From the NCBI RefSeq assembly GCF_943734655.1, contig NC_071355.1:200030939-200094938 (forward strand): a stretch of 64,000 nucleotides of DNA, written 5' to 3'. Made by a program: the position numbers and the translations under genes. The notes under the pieces are model-generated. The model did no database searches. It saw only the letters and a program-made list of their open reading frames with translations, and was not told where the DNA came from. Position 1 is the first letter of the stretch. Each line of letters begins with the position of its first letter. Source of the DNA: Sabethes cyaneus (Eukaryota > Arthropoda > Insecta > Diptera > Culicidae). Below, in pieces: positions 11,325 through 22,309 of the stretch.

Positions 11325-11830
11325 TGGACAACTGTGAAGCCCCACGGGAATATATTCCGGAATGGCCATGCCATGGCAAAATCATCAGATAGAATCAAAA
11401 CAACGAAAAATGACCTTCTGGAGTATTTTCATGAATTTAGACACCCATATTGCCAGTGTTGCAAACCAAACAGTTTTATGGCCACAGGAGGTCCCACGGG
11501 AACTTGTCGTAGAATGGCCATTCCGAGGATATATCATTATATTGTTTTAAAACAATGAGGAATGGCCTTTCGGAGTAATTTGAAGAACTTTGGACACCCA
11601 TATTACTATAGATGCATCCAAAAATATAAAAAGTGCTTTAATACCGGAACACATCCTCGGAATGCCGGATATACGGGAACCAGATGAACCACTTCCGGCT
11701 CTGTTGTAACCATACCAGAAGTGGATTAGTTCCTGAATCTTTAGGTGGTAAAAGTGTCCGAATCGGTTGAAAATTGCCAAAGTTACAAGCGTTTCAATTT
11801 GTGGGTACCCGGGTACCCTTGTCGAGCACT
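11325..11830 (+). repeat. satellite-like tandem units, about 150 bp each
   Basis: CCACGGGAA...GAATGGCCAT recurs at about 11341 and 11492, and GGACACCCATATT (or TAGACACCCATATT) at about 11442 and 11594, giving a period near 150-153 bp over about three degenerate units. The block ends in a perfect 16-bp palindrome, two back-to-back GGGTACCC words, at 11803-11818. No coding function is evident. Confidence 0.65.
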
Positions 11831-11862
11831 TAAAGGTGTTTTTTTTGTCGAACACATAACGG

Positions 11863-12070
11863 TTAAAATCGATTCAGTGGTTCAAAAGTTATAAAGCGTT
11901 GAAAAAAATATGGCATAAATGATGATTTTAGCACAGGCTTAGGAATGTAGAAAATGCTACAATTTTGTTCAAAACTTGCTTTTTGGAAAATTTCGCATCC
12001 TCTTTTTCCATTTAACGTTTACGGTACCCTGTTTTGAGTTATAGTGCTCCCAGAAATCTACATTTTTACC
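11863..12070 (+). repeat. ~200-bp direct repeat, right copy
   Basis: Partner of 10906-11100, in the same orientation. Its start and end points agree with the left copy. Confidence 0.85.
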
Positions 12071-13118
12071 TATTGTGACTTTGGACTTTTTTATCTTTTG
12101 TCTTAACTATTGAACAACTGACTGATTTCAGTGATTTTGGTACTTAATGAAAGCGTTTTGTTTTTATTTTTGAGGTACAATTTTTCAGAGCAATAAAGTT
12201 TCAATGAAGTGATGGAGGCGCATGGTTTTTTGTTTCAATCGGCAGAAAAATGAATTTTCTGGCAAGGAAACGGATATTTTTGGAATTTCCTGGTCAAAAA
12301 TATCAAATGGGAAATGATAATTATAGGATAATGATAAACACATTCATTTTTCTGAAATTACCAGAAACCAGCAGTTTTTACAACACATGTTCCCAAGTCT
12401 TAGTGAATGGACATTCATCTCCGAAAACTCAATGGTCACGGGTTTAATAGCACTTCACACATCTGAAAACGCACTCGGTTCGGTTATTAACGGTGGCGGC
12501 TGAGTAGAAAAAACAACCAACAGCAACATACGGTGTTATTTTAGCATCATACATCTTCGACATCCATCTTAATTGCCATCTTGTGTGACCTTCAACTCTT
12601 CTTCCGAACGGCTTCCTTACCGTTAAGGAGGGGGATGACGACGGTGAACAGGTAGCGATCACACACAGGGTACTGCCGTTCAACGTCAACTGGTTTTTTG
12701 TTTTCGTAACTGATTTGTCGTTCTAGTTTTTATTGGTTTATGTCGCTCAAGAAATAAAACGTAAAAAATATCACTTTGTAATAGCAACAAGAAACTAAAA
12801 TAAATTTTGACAATTGCTTAAAATAGTTTCAATTTCTGCGACACCCTGTTGCCGGAGTTGCTTCTGCAGCGTGCAATTTGTGATGCGGTCGGCAGCGGTG
12901 TTGTTAGCATGCCCGGCTGGCGGTTTTTTTTTTCTTTCAATTTTTCACGTTTTCCACGTCGGTATAATAAACCGCACCAGGCGGTCGGGGCAGAGTGGAG
13001 CAGTGGAGGGTGAGCACGGACGGAATCGGTTTTACCACCTGTGTGTGCTGCATACATTGGGGCGATTTGATTTTTCTTCGGTTCGTTTGCTCGGTTCGGT
13101 AGGTAGGTAGGTACTTAC

Positions 13119-13359
13119 CGCTTTCCAGCTGACCAACGCGAATAATGCGGTGGGAAAGTCGACGATGAATCAGGCAGCGGATTAGCCCCTGCGGGGTGTC
13201 GGTCCTGCAAAGAATTCCAGAACAAGACGCACACCCTCCCTCGGTAAACGACGAATGAAAAGCGCGTGCAGCGTTCAGTGGCCTTAAACGCGATGCTAGT
13301 AAATCGGTAGTATTAAGCGAAATGGTGGTTAATCGCTTTAGCACTTTACAGTTTTTCAA
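13119..13359 (-). other. possible minus-strand exon 3' end with GTAAGT donor
   Basis: On the minus strand, AGCTGGAAAGCG is followed by GTAAGTACC, a near-ideal insect 5' splice site, at 13118. An open frame of about 80 codons runs into it from 13359, but the sequence is not protein-like (cysteine- and arginine-rich, no domain), so an untranslated first exon is as likely as a coding one. The left limit is only the frame start, not a mapped exon edge. TAGG repeats directly downstream (13093-13112 on the plus strand) could create the donor by chance. Confidence 0.25.
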
Positions 13360-14052
13360 CGCACCACATTAGATGCATCAGCTTAACTAGATGCGAAGAT
13401 TGACGGACTTCGTGAAGTAGCGTTTGAGGAGATTTCCAACATTCCATTCCCGGGCTGCCTTGGGCTAGTGCGGGAGCTTCGTATCGCTTGAATTAGCCTA
13501 CGGCACTTAAGGTGCACTGTATCGGCTAGTTTTATGGCCACCCGATGAATGATGCACCGTTAACAGATTTATTGACGATAGGATTTATTGCTGTTTATTC
13601 GTCATGCGTCTGGGGCTTAGTGCCGTTTAGAAGTGTTTGGTGTAATTCACCAATGCGTGATCTGATACTTCATTTTACTACTACGAATTGATAAAATCAA
13701 GTGTGCTAGATGAGCTGGTTAAGTGTTCTTGTACTGACCATTTTACTAACCATCCAGAAGAATGGAAAAGCCGATCATATATTCGGCATGGCATGATGTT
13801 CTCTGTTTCCTCCCAAATTTCGACCGCTGCCTGTCAGCTGGCTCCATTCAAACGGGCAGAGATCTGACCTTTTCGGTCAGATCCTTTCACCGACCGGAGG
13901 AAAACACTGAAAAGGCGGAGGAGGCCAACCACATTTCCGTTTTTTATTCTCTTCTAATGTTGGTGTATTTCTCATCGCCGCGACGGCGTTGAGAACACCT
14001 AATGCAGTTCAAAAGCGAAAAGTTGTGCAACGGGTTTTTTTTTATTTTATTT

Positions 14053-14074
14053 TCGTCGTCGTCGTCGTCGTCGT
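14053..14074 (+). repeat. TCG trinucleotide microsatellite
   Basis: Seven TCG units in the GC-richer 12-15 kb section. Confidence 0.95.
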
Positions 14075-15679
14075 TTGAGTTTCTTACATTGACCTTCTCC
14101 GCTTCGGTCGGTCGGTGTGTATGCGTTTATAAAAGAGGGTTCGTCTCCTACCGCTTCGTCGGATCCGTGAATCTTTTCGAGTCCGTGTCGTGTATTTATT
14201 GCCTGCTGCTGTTGTTGCTGTTGATTTATGTACTTATCTACATCTGAAGCAACATTTCATGGCAAATGGGTCCGAATCAATCGGTACTGCTTATTGAGAA
14301 CGCACAATTGGTCGGGTATTGAGCATATAGAGTGAGGCAAAGAGGATTATAGAACGTAGCAAATGGATGGGCTTTTCAGGGCTTTATCTCGAAAGGTATT
14401 CCATCTTTCACAGCCGTAACAAGATTTAGATTGAGAGGTGTCGCTATCTGTGAGCCGACCATCGACTGAATGGGATCCGATGCCGGTTTACTCGGTTTAG
14501 CTTCGAAATAGTGTGTTTGTTCTTTTTTACAAATGTTGATCAGGCATCATTCTAGACGTGATTGATAGCTGAATGGCGCTCATCCGGCGTTGGGCCTAGT
14601 GCAGGTCATTGCTTTCCTATGTTCTGCATTTCATAACAGTTTGAATACCCTCAATTCGAACCGAACAGTCCTATTTGTGCCATTACCTTACAAGATTCCT
14701 GAGAAACTTCCAACTCAAAACAATTGATCAATTTACTAAAATGTGCAACTTCCTAGACGTATCATTAGTTCCATTATCAAAACTTTTCCTGCGGTCGTGA
14801 CACTTAAATTGACTAGTTTCATTCGATGGTTCTTTGTTTCAAATATTCGAATATTATAACTAACACAAAGCTAATTGCAAAGTGCCTGCGGAAGACGTAT
14901 TGTATTCGTGTCGGCCAACCCAATCGTCCCGCTCACGACGATGCAATCAACCGGTTTTAAGGTGTGTTTATGATCACACACACCCCGTTTAATGATGCTT
15001 TCACATCTGCAAACGAAATTGCACATGGCAAATGGGCTTTGTTTTGCTGAAATGAATAAGAGGATTACACATAAAATAGCGTGTGTCTGCAAAGAACGTT
15101 TCCTTCCAACGGCAAGCAGTTCAGGATGTGTTGAGAGGGGTAATTTCTCCATTGGAAGGCTGTTAAAATCTTGACCGACTTAAGCAGTATAAATGTGTGC
15201 GCTAATGCTTCGATTGGTCGATATTGCGGAATCTGTGTTAAGGAAAATTTCTTTGAATCGCGATTATGTGTTCTTTAAAATGTTGAATCCACCGTTCCAA
15301 ATTCGAAATCCCATTCCATTACTCCGTTCCATTACTCAAATGAACTCTAGCCTTGAAAATAGAATATTGGTGGTAATGATAAAATAAAGCAATGACTGCA
15401 ATACGGTCTAGTACAGTTATATGGCCTGTGCTTGGAAATCATGGAGGGATTGTTTTCAAACCCAGGTTAGCAATAAGCATTACCAATGCAATTCAAATGT
15501 AAATCAATAAGCATTTAAGTTATCTTGAATGCTATTTAAAAACTACTTTGGCAAAATATGTAGCTACTTTACTACTTATTTTCTTGTAGTACTGACAATG
15601 CTCATTTGCATCTGCTTGGGTAGATCCAAAATTCGTAATTACCTCATGACCGCGTATAATCATATACTAGTACTAAATA

Positions 15680-16075
15680 AGAAAGAAAAAACACGCCCGG
15701 TGGTGGTTTTAATCCGAAACATGCTATCTGACCGTTGGCAATGCACTGCTTACATCGCACTGACCAGGTAGACAACAGTCTACCTTCTCGGCGGTTGAAA
15801 CAAAGAGCAGTCATATAAAAATAATATCGCATGGGAAGTACATATATACTACATACGCGGGGAATGATAGAATTGGGAGAATACATCAAAATTAGGTGTT
15901 AAACTATCGAATATAATGGGCGGCAGTAGTTTAGTGAGTAAAACATTCGGGTACCAACCGAAAGAGTATGGGGTACGAACCCCACCTATCATTGCATAAC
16001 CCGATATATGTCGATTTTTAGTCTATATCGAAATTTTCCTGTTCAACCAATTAATCATTCTTCGCATCTGACACT
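15680..16075 (+). repeat. dispersed repeat with internal tRNA-like module (family D)
   Basis: This matches 61.885-62.262 kb in inverse orientation over nearly all its length. It starts at ACACGCCCGGTGG and passes through TCTTCTCGGCGGT and AATGATAGAATTGGG. Towards the right is a tRNA-like module: TAGTTTAGTGAG (A-box-like), the hairpin TTCGG/CCGAA, and GGGGTACGAACCCC (B-box-like T arm). The homology continues past the tRNA-like part (ACCCGATATAT, TATCGAAA), so the module is internal rather than a plain 5' head. Confidence 0.75.
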
Positions 16076-17079
16076 TCCTCCCTCTCCAAAAGAAGTTTGA
16101 ATGCCAATTTACAACAGCTATGCATAGTCGCGGTCCGCTTATATTTTTAGAATAAGAAATAAAGGTATTTAGCGGATTCTAAAAACATCGTATTAAAGTA
16201 TGCACTTAAGTCTCAGGGTAAAGAACGGTCAAGTGAATCGAAATCTCACTCTAAGGGGTGGCGGGATTATGAACTAATGTCAGACATCCACCTCGAATAC
16301 TAACACCTTCGCAACGGCAAAATGGCTGAAAAAGTTTTCTTGGATGCGCAAAAAAAAGTTTGCGGTCTCTTATCCATTTTTTCGTTGAGTATTACGGTCG
16401 ATCTTCTAGAAAAATTCGATGATGATTTCGCAGTAAGAATAAGCCTTAACCGATCCAATATTCGTGCTGCCTAAAGATTCAGAAAGATTCGTCGGTAAAC
16501 CAAATCGGCTTCTTTTTGCGATTACGCTACGTAAGTAGTGCGGTTACCAAGAACAATCAAGTGTGCGGAAAAGTGAAGGGACTAGCCATTTCACCAAACC
16601 CTAGAGGCTCGGGATGCCAACTTATGGTTAGGCGGCAAATAACATTCAATTTTTTTCCCCTGTGTGGACTCATCACTGCGACCAGTATAGTGGATCTATT
16701 GTGATATCGCCCGGGTGTTTGCTGTATGATCTGCACTGCATTTTTTTGTTATAATCGCTGTTGAATGAGCGATATGCTTATTAAATTTTATGCGTGCTTG
16801 TGTGTATTGGGGTTTACCCTTCCTTCAAAGCTTTATTTAAGCCTTCCTTCTACTTTATCCATTTACCCTCACTGCCCTCACTTTACCCTCACTGCCAGTA
16901 CTATCCCATATTATAGCCATCCGAGGACTCATTCGTTCCTCTGACCAGTACACTTAACTATAGGAGGGACTTTTGCATTGTCAAGAGTGGGTAAATTTAG
17001 AATTCAGCATGAAGGAAAAGTAAATGAGGCGGGGGGCCTGAGAATAAACCCATGCTTAAGTCACTGGACAATGGACATC
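16076..17079. other. no gene seen
   Basis: Mixed sequence with a short CCCTCACT-type tandem near 16860-16895. A 62-codon frame at 16516-16704 has no recognisable features. Confidence 0.4.
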
Positions 17080-17168
17080 GAATGGTTTGATTCTACTGAG
17101 ATACGAACCCACGACCACTCGCTTGTCAAAGCAGACTCGGTAACCTTGCGGCTACGGAGCCCCCCTAT
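17080..17168 (-). repeat. tRNA-derived SINE head (family A)
   Basis: On the minus strand, GGGGCTCCGTAGCCGCAAGG (A-box-like TAGCCGCAAGG) is followed about 30 nt later by GTGGGTTCGTATCTC (B box). This spacing is typical of a pol III promoter in a tRNA-derived SINE. The acceptor-stem halves do not pair, so it is not a working tRNA gene. A decayed relative lies at 5200-5300 on the plus strand. Confidence 0.65.
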
Positions 17169-17177
17169 AATATTCAA

Positions 17178-17352
17178 TTAATTTGGGTTATCATTTACAA
17201 CACGGATTCGCTATCGATAATTTTTTCGGAAATAGTTGAATACACCTACAATTATGCCAGGTTGATTTGAAGTGTGACTGCCGTTCAATTAACTTGTGGA
17301 ATTCTACTAAAATTATGCCGGGTAAAATAGAAAAAATGAGGACACCACTGAA
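17178..17352 (+). repeat. dispersed repeat (family K), short copy
   Basis: TTTACAACACGGATTCGC, then AGGTTGATTTGAAGTGTGA, TCAATTAACTTGTGG and GAGGACACCAC align with 23436-23570. A weaker relative is at 34.78-34.86 kb. No terminal structure is defined. Confidence 0.55.
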
Positions 17353-17703
17353 TAAAAATTTAATCCAAAGGAAGTCCACCTTTCGTTTTGCATATCTGTA
17401 TGGTACAGGAGGCCGTTGTATGCCGCTTTTACGGCGTTCAAGCATTCTGCTTTAGGCCTATATGTGCAGAGACTTCCGCTAAGTTAAACTTAAGTAAAAC
17501 TTGACGTTGACGATAAGAAAATTTAACCTGAATATAAAAATAATTATAAATCTAAACCTAACATACTTGGATAAATGTTGTACGGAATGCAGGCAGAATT
17601 AGAATCTTTGCAGTTAGAAATGCAAGGGTGAAAAAGCTTCTGTTAAAGATTTTGCTGATAAGATGACAAACCAGAATTTTTCTGTGCTTTTCGTACACAT
17701 AAC
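17353..17703. other. no gene seen
   Basis: AT-rich spacer between a repeat copy and the outer hAT-type element. I see nothing in it. Confidence 0.4.
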
Positions 17704-17910
17704 CAATCCTGACAATCGAGCGAGAAGTCAACGTTGCCTGCTCACATGCGAATGAGTATGAGAAACACAGCATTCAACGCTTACGCCTCACACGCAAGCT
17801 TGAAACAAACAGCCACCTTTACTGTGTGCAGACATTCTGCTACCTACACACTCGCGCATCCTCACATCGTCTCCCTGCATAGCTCATTCCCGAGTCAAAT
17901 AACTCCTGAG

Positions 17911-18513
17911 CAGTGATGGTAAAAACTCAAAATCTCAAAACTCATCAAAAATCAAAATCAACTGTGAATCATGTCAGCTTGATCCTATGCAGAAAAAAAT
18001 CACGCGTAAGTTTTTCGGTTTTTAAAGCAAGAAGCACAAAACTCACACATATTTCTTTCCGCTTAATCTCATTCTACTTTGCTTCAACTGCTACCCGGAG
18101 CTATGCACATATACATACAAATTCGTTGTTGAACAGCATAGGCATTCTCTCGTGCGATACGTAGCTGTGAGTGAGCGTGTGGGAATGAATCTCTAAATAA
18201 TTCGCAACGTGAAACTAATACGCACAGACTTGTTACTTTCTAGTTAAGAAAATGTCGATTCCGCGAAGGAAAACTGTAAATTCCGCGGTAGATTCTCTTT
18301 TGCTCTCTGGTTCGTTATATGAAATGCCAACTGTGGAAGAATTAAGCAAAATGCTCACAGCTGAATTTGACTCACATCGCATAGCAACAGAAACATCGCG
18401 TATAATAGCGAGATAGAAATTCATATGTGAGTTGCGCGCTAGTGATCAAGGTTGAAATTTCATATGATTGAAATCTCATTGAGTTTTTTGCTGCTATGAA
18501 TTTTTCAACACTG
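17911..18513. mobile_element. hAT-type element, inner, 603 bp
   Basis: Exact 8-bp TSD CTCCTGAG at 17903-17910 and 18514-18521. The left end is CAGTGATGGTAAAAACTCAA; the right end reversed is CAGTGTTGAAAAATTCATAG, and the first ten bases agree at 7-8 positions. It sits inside the outer hAT-type element and is therefore younger. It carries a 54-codon open frame at 18252. With 603 bp it is far too short for a hAT transposase, so it must be mobilised in trans if it moves at all. Confidence 0.85.
18252..18416 (+). CDS. 54-codon open frame inside hAT-type element, unknown
   Basis: ATG at 18252 to TAG at 18414-18416. The peptide starts MSIPRRKTVN and continues as an acidic, leucine-containing, probably helical stretch (VEELSKMLTAEFDSH) ending in SRIIAR. 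It has no signal peptide, membrane segment, zinc finger or transposase motif that I recognise. A pyrimidine-rich tract ending in TTTCTAG lies directly upstream (18226-18243) and could serve as a 3' splice site, so this may be an exon fragment rather than a free-standing ORF. It may equally be chance or a fragment captured by the element. No function is assigned. Confidence 0.3.
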   Translation: MSIPRRKTVNSAVDSLLLSGSLYEMPTVEELSKMLTAEFDSHRIATETSRIIAR

Positions 18514-18849
18514 CTCCTGAGAAATCCGCTGACCGTGAGGCATAGAGGCGCACTGGGATACAGATTTTGCATTACTTTTTCTTTTCTTCTTCATCGTCGC
18601 CCCCGATTTTACTCACGGGCGGGAGTGCGAGCACTCGCGAGAGATCGGCATTAGCAGCTCGGGGAGCAATGAAGAACCAAAACAAGCTGTTAGCTAAATA
18701 CACACTCGCAAAAACTCGTCGCAATACATGAATAAGCACGAGCGAGAGTCCGAAAGGGACGATTACGCGGGGCGCGTTCGTTAGGATGAGTACGCGTGTG
18801 TGAAAAAATTAGACCACACGAAAGTGGGCTTCGCAACACTGCACATAAC

Positions 18850-21830
18850 TCATATTCAGTGAACAAAATGTTACAAAAATTTTGAAGCCCAAACTACTGT
18901 AAAATAAAATTACATTTAGCGTTGTATGCGAAGATTAGCAAAATAATTCGACATGAAGTTTTAAACGATTCTAATCGCAACTTAAAATGAAATAAAACAG
19001 AACGTAATAAAACATTATAACAAAAATGATATTATGCAGATAATGTCGAACGAAAAGAAAACAAAAGTAAGAAAACTGAACCAACAATAAGATAGAATGA
19101 ACATCAATAATACTCAAAACTTAGAATAATTACTCAAACTAGAATAAAGACAAGGGTAAAATTACTGCAAAATTAGTGCCAAAAATACTGAATATGTAGA
19201 ATTAGTATTGAACTTAGATCAAAACATATCTCAAAATTTCATAAAATTGAACGACATCCTTAAGTTTTATTTCAAATTCCTTTATGATTTATTAATATAT
19301 TGTTGCTAGCAACTTTGAGTGAACAAGTAATTGGTCTTTTCATCACGCTTTTAGAGAGAATATTAAGAGTTGAAAATGTAATTTAAAATAGTTGGTAATA
19401 AACATAGGGCGAGAGTTAGATTGAAAATGTAGTAGAATGAGACAAATTGACGATTTACCGTAGAATTGCTCCAGTACAATGCAATGTATAGAACAAAGTT
19501 TTAATCAAATGCATTATTCCGTAAAGGTAAAGTAAGTATTAGTTAGGTACCATTATTATCTTCTCATTCCATTTGGTTCACTGCGAACGCAGTGATTGTG
19601 TTTGCAATTTGTTATTGACAAACATTAGACTTGAAGGCAAGCGATGGTAATATTTTTCTCAATTAACAAATTCTTTCGCAATTATTATTTGTTCAAATTT
19701 CGAACGGTCCAAGATCAGTCCATGGAACGACGACTTTTATTCAAATTGCGATTTTTGACAACACTAATGACAGTAATCATATTTTCTCAGCCCAGTTGTT
19801 CGAACGAACGGCATGCACTTTGTCATTATGAACGACTGGCTGGCGATGGATGTGTGGTACCAAAAAAAAATATACGACACTATGTAGTCCGCCATCCTGA
19901 CGTGCTCTGACGTGAAGAAACCCCTGTACTCTGGGGTACGGGCAAAAAACACGAACTTCGTTACCGATACAACAAGCAAAAAGCTTGAATGCGAGACCCC
20001 CGAAAAACACGAACCGCAGCACCACCTCTAATGATCGAAAAACCGAACAAGTAATAGTGGAGCAATTTTGTTAGCCTGCACTCCTCCGCCATCTGTTCGA
20101 CGAATGCTCCGAATGGAACGAGGGATTACATGCTGTGTTGGCCTCGTTTCCATTGACGTATTATCATGAACTCTTCTTTCAGAGGGGTGCAACGTAAGGT
20201 GCTGTGCTGGTCACCTGACTTGGTAAAACGCACGAATCTACTATATCTTGCTGTACTACCTACTATTGCGTGAAAACGTAAATCGTACCCTTCTTGACCA
20301 GCAGCCGCAATTTTGATTTCATTTCGAACGGTCACCATGTTCCGCAAAATTGGTCCCAACTAAAGTCGAACCATGAAGGGTCTTAATTATCAATCATCGT
20401 GCCCAACGGCGATAACCACTAAACAGGGCCAAACCAAAAAGCAAGCTTCGAAACTTTTCCTGATCGTTGAACCAAACGACCGCCATATGTTAAGTGTGTT
20501 TTGAACCAGCGCCACTCGATCACCTGCCATCGATCGATTACATGCGTTCAACTCCCAGTTCAAGTGAAACATTTTTACCTAACTTGCAGCAAAGTCGAAA
20601 ACTGTTCGTCATGCCACAACCGTTTCACCCCAATATATGTGATGGATCGCGAAAAAATCGTCGAAAACGTCGAAGCATACCGATTGCGGTAATCTCTATT
20701 GAATGAGCAACTATTTGGACACATGAATGGTTCGTAAACATTATCGGGCGAACTTGTTGTTAAACAGATGTTAATTGCTGAACCGCAAATAATTCGCTGC
20801 TCTTCAGACACAGCCACAAGTGATTACAAAACTACTGCCGCAAAAGGTTAAACATTTTCTAGTGATGATGATGATGATGATGATGATGATAATGGGTTAT
20901 GAATAATGAATGTTTACATCGCGGAACTGAATGCATTTAACGGTGCTCGATGTTTCGAGATACAGGATGCCAAAAATCACGTTCGCTTGAGTAGTAGTTA
21001 CAAGCAAAACAAAGACCAGTCAGGTTATGTTATGTTCAACCTAGATGCAGGCGGACCTAAGAGAGAATAAATTTATTGTCCGTTGATTAGTAGTAAGTCT
21101 GATAATCCAACTCATAATTTGTGCTCATTTGACCTAAGTAGGCGTGAGTAATTTCTTTTTAGCTTTGCAAATTAGATCAATTTAAATAATCATCATAATA
21201 TATTTAGCAAGAGTAAAATAATACTTGTTCGTATTATTCAAAACAAGTCTAAAAACTAATTAACAGTATAATATGTAATAAGTACATATAGTTGCGCTTT
21301 CACAAATGTTTAAAAACAACAACTATTAGAAAACACATAATATTTTATTTCATATAACCTATTTACAATTTATGCACTGCAACAATAAATAAATACCCTC
21401 TGGCTAATTGTGTATTCGTTTAAATGAAACACTATCTCATACCCATAATACTCTCATTTAATCGTTGCAATTCAAATTTACCCTCTATATGTTGGAAAAA
21501 AGTCTAGGATATGAATTATTTCAATAGATGTATTCAAACATACATTCACTATCGCCAGAGATAAAATTGCGTATTATTAAAATTTGCAAAATGCACTATT
21601 TCCCAATCCAAAAAAGTCTCATCATCTGTCCTAAATTTTTAAATATTTGCATGTTTGACCTACTAAATATTTAAATGCTTTAATATTATAGCGATTTTAC
21701 CAAGCTTTGCTCTTACTTTACTTGCCGGAGATGTTCTTGGAGAAACAAAAAATAATCAAACATTTGGTTTGACTTACTACTGATTCCGCTTAATAGTAAG
21801 GTGGTTTGTGGTTGTTTAGAAGCCGGGCTA
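18850..21830. other. AT-rich then GC-richer single-copy looking DNA
   Basis: Positions 18.85-19.6 kb are very AT-rich with no frames. From 19.6 to 20.8 kb there are several short frames on both strands, none protein-like. A (GAT) microsatellite lies at 20863-20890. From 20.9 to 21.8 kb the sequence is again AT-rich. No gene or element could be supported. Confidence 0.45.
20863..20890 (+). repeat. GAT trinucleotide microsatellite
   Basis: Nine uninterrupted GAT/TGA units. Confidence 0.95.
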
Positions 21831-21867
21831 CAGGATCTTGAATCTCTTAACTTAGCTATTCACTTTG

Positions 21868-21990
21868 AAATTAGAGTACTACCGGGTATGGTCACGTGGA
21901 GGCGCTAGGTAGCGACTTGGGACGGCTGGACACGTTGGACACTTCTTGTCTAAGTCATAGTCGAAAATTCGCAGTCGCGATCATTTTCAC
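21868..21990 (+). repeat. dispersed repeat (family E), copy 1
   Basis: AGAGTACTACCGGGTATGG followed by TCACGTGGAGGCGCTAGGTA and CTTGGG matches copies at 25.87 and 37.72 kb. This copy loses similarity soon after the CTTGGG word. Confidence 0.6.
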
Positions 21991-22194
21991 AAAATGCTAC
22001 GTCAATTTTTTGAAACACGAAAAATTGCAAAAAGATTACAAATCTCTTCCGAGCTTTCCCCAAATTGATCATCTAGATGCATTATGGAAATAAAATTGAT
22101 AGATTTTCTCTTCGCACTTACGTAGACAAAACTTTATTAAAAATTCCGTTTTCGAATTATACTCGTCAAATGCACTGCTGGCGGCTAGATTTAA

Positions 22195-22295
22195 TACATA
22201 TTTAGGTCCTGCTTGGCAAACTGCGTGCTGATGTAATTGGAAACGCACTCGGCCTGCAAAGTAAAGCTGTGGGTTCACCTCCCCAGTCAATTTGT
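22195..22295 (+). repeat. possible tRNA-derived SINE fragment
   Basis: ATTGGAAACGCACTCGGCC followed by GTGGGTTCACCTCCC has the look of a tRNA anticodon-arm to T-arm segment (B-box-like GGTTCACCTC). No second copy was found in the window, and no clear A box is seen. Confidence 0.35.
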
Positions 22296-22309
22296 TTTGC
22301 AAGGTTTCG

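Larger units (their letters stand above)
12071..15679. other. largely single-copy looking DNA, no confident gene
   Basis: This is one of the GC-richer parts of the window and could hold regulatory or untranslated-exon sequence. It contains a TCG microsatellite (14053-14074), a short perfect hairpin GATCTGACC/GGTCAGATC around TTTTC at 13861-13883, and a candidate minus-strand splice donor near 13118. None of the short frames resembles a known protein. Confidence 0.45.
17704..18841. mobile_element. hAT-type element, outer (about 527 bp plus insertion)
   Basis: Exact 8-bp direct repeats CACATAAC lie at 17696-17703 and 18842-18849. The ends inside them are CAATCCTGACAA (left) and, reversed, CAGTGTTGCGAA (right). 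These share the CA..T..TG..AA skeleton of hAT ends, though the left one is decayed. The interior outside the nested insertion is GC-richer than its surroundings, with GAGCGAGAGTCC-like words and no transposase. An 8-bp TSD is the hAT hallmark; the call rests on the TSD plus partial TIRs. Confidence 0.65.

Noticed and set aside
10906..12070. The two 200-bp direct repeats as LTRs of a small retrotransposon
   Set aside because: No TG/CA ends, primer-binding site, polypurine tract or TSD; the interior is satellite-like.
12937..13359. 140-codon minus-strand frame as a coding gene
   Set aside because: Runs through a strong GTAAGT donor and has no recognisable domain; retained only as a possible exon edge.
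15915..15990. Functional tRNA gene (anticodon-like ACC)
   Set aside because: Acceptor stem does not pair and a second, rearranged copy exists at 62 kb; it is a tRNA-derived repeat.
17080..17168. Functional tRNA gene on the minus strand
   Set aside because: A and B boxes are present but stems do not fold to a cloverleaf and a decayed relative is at 5.2 kb.
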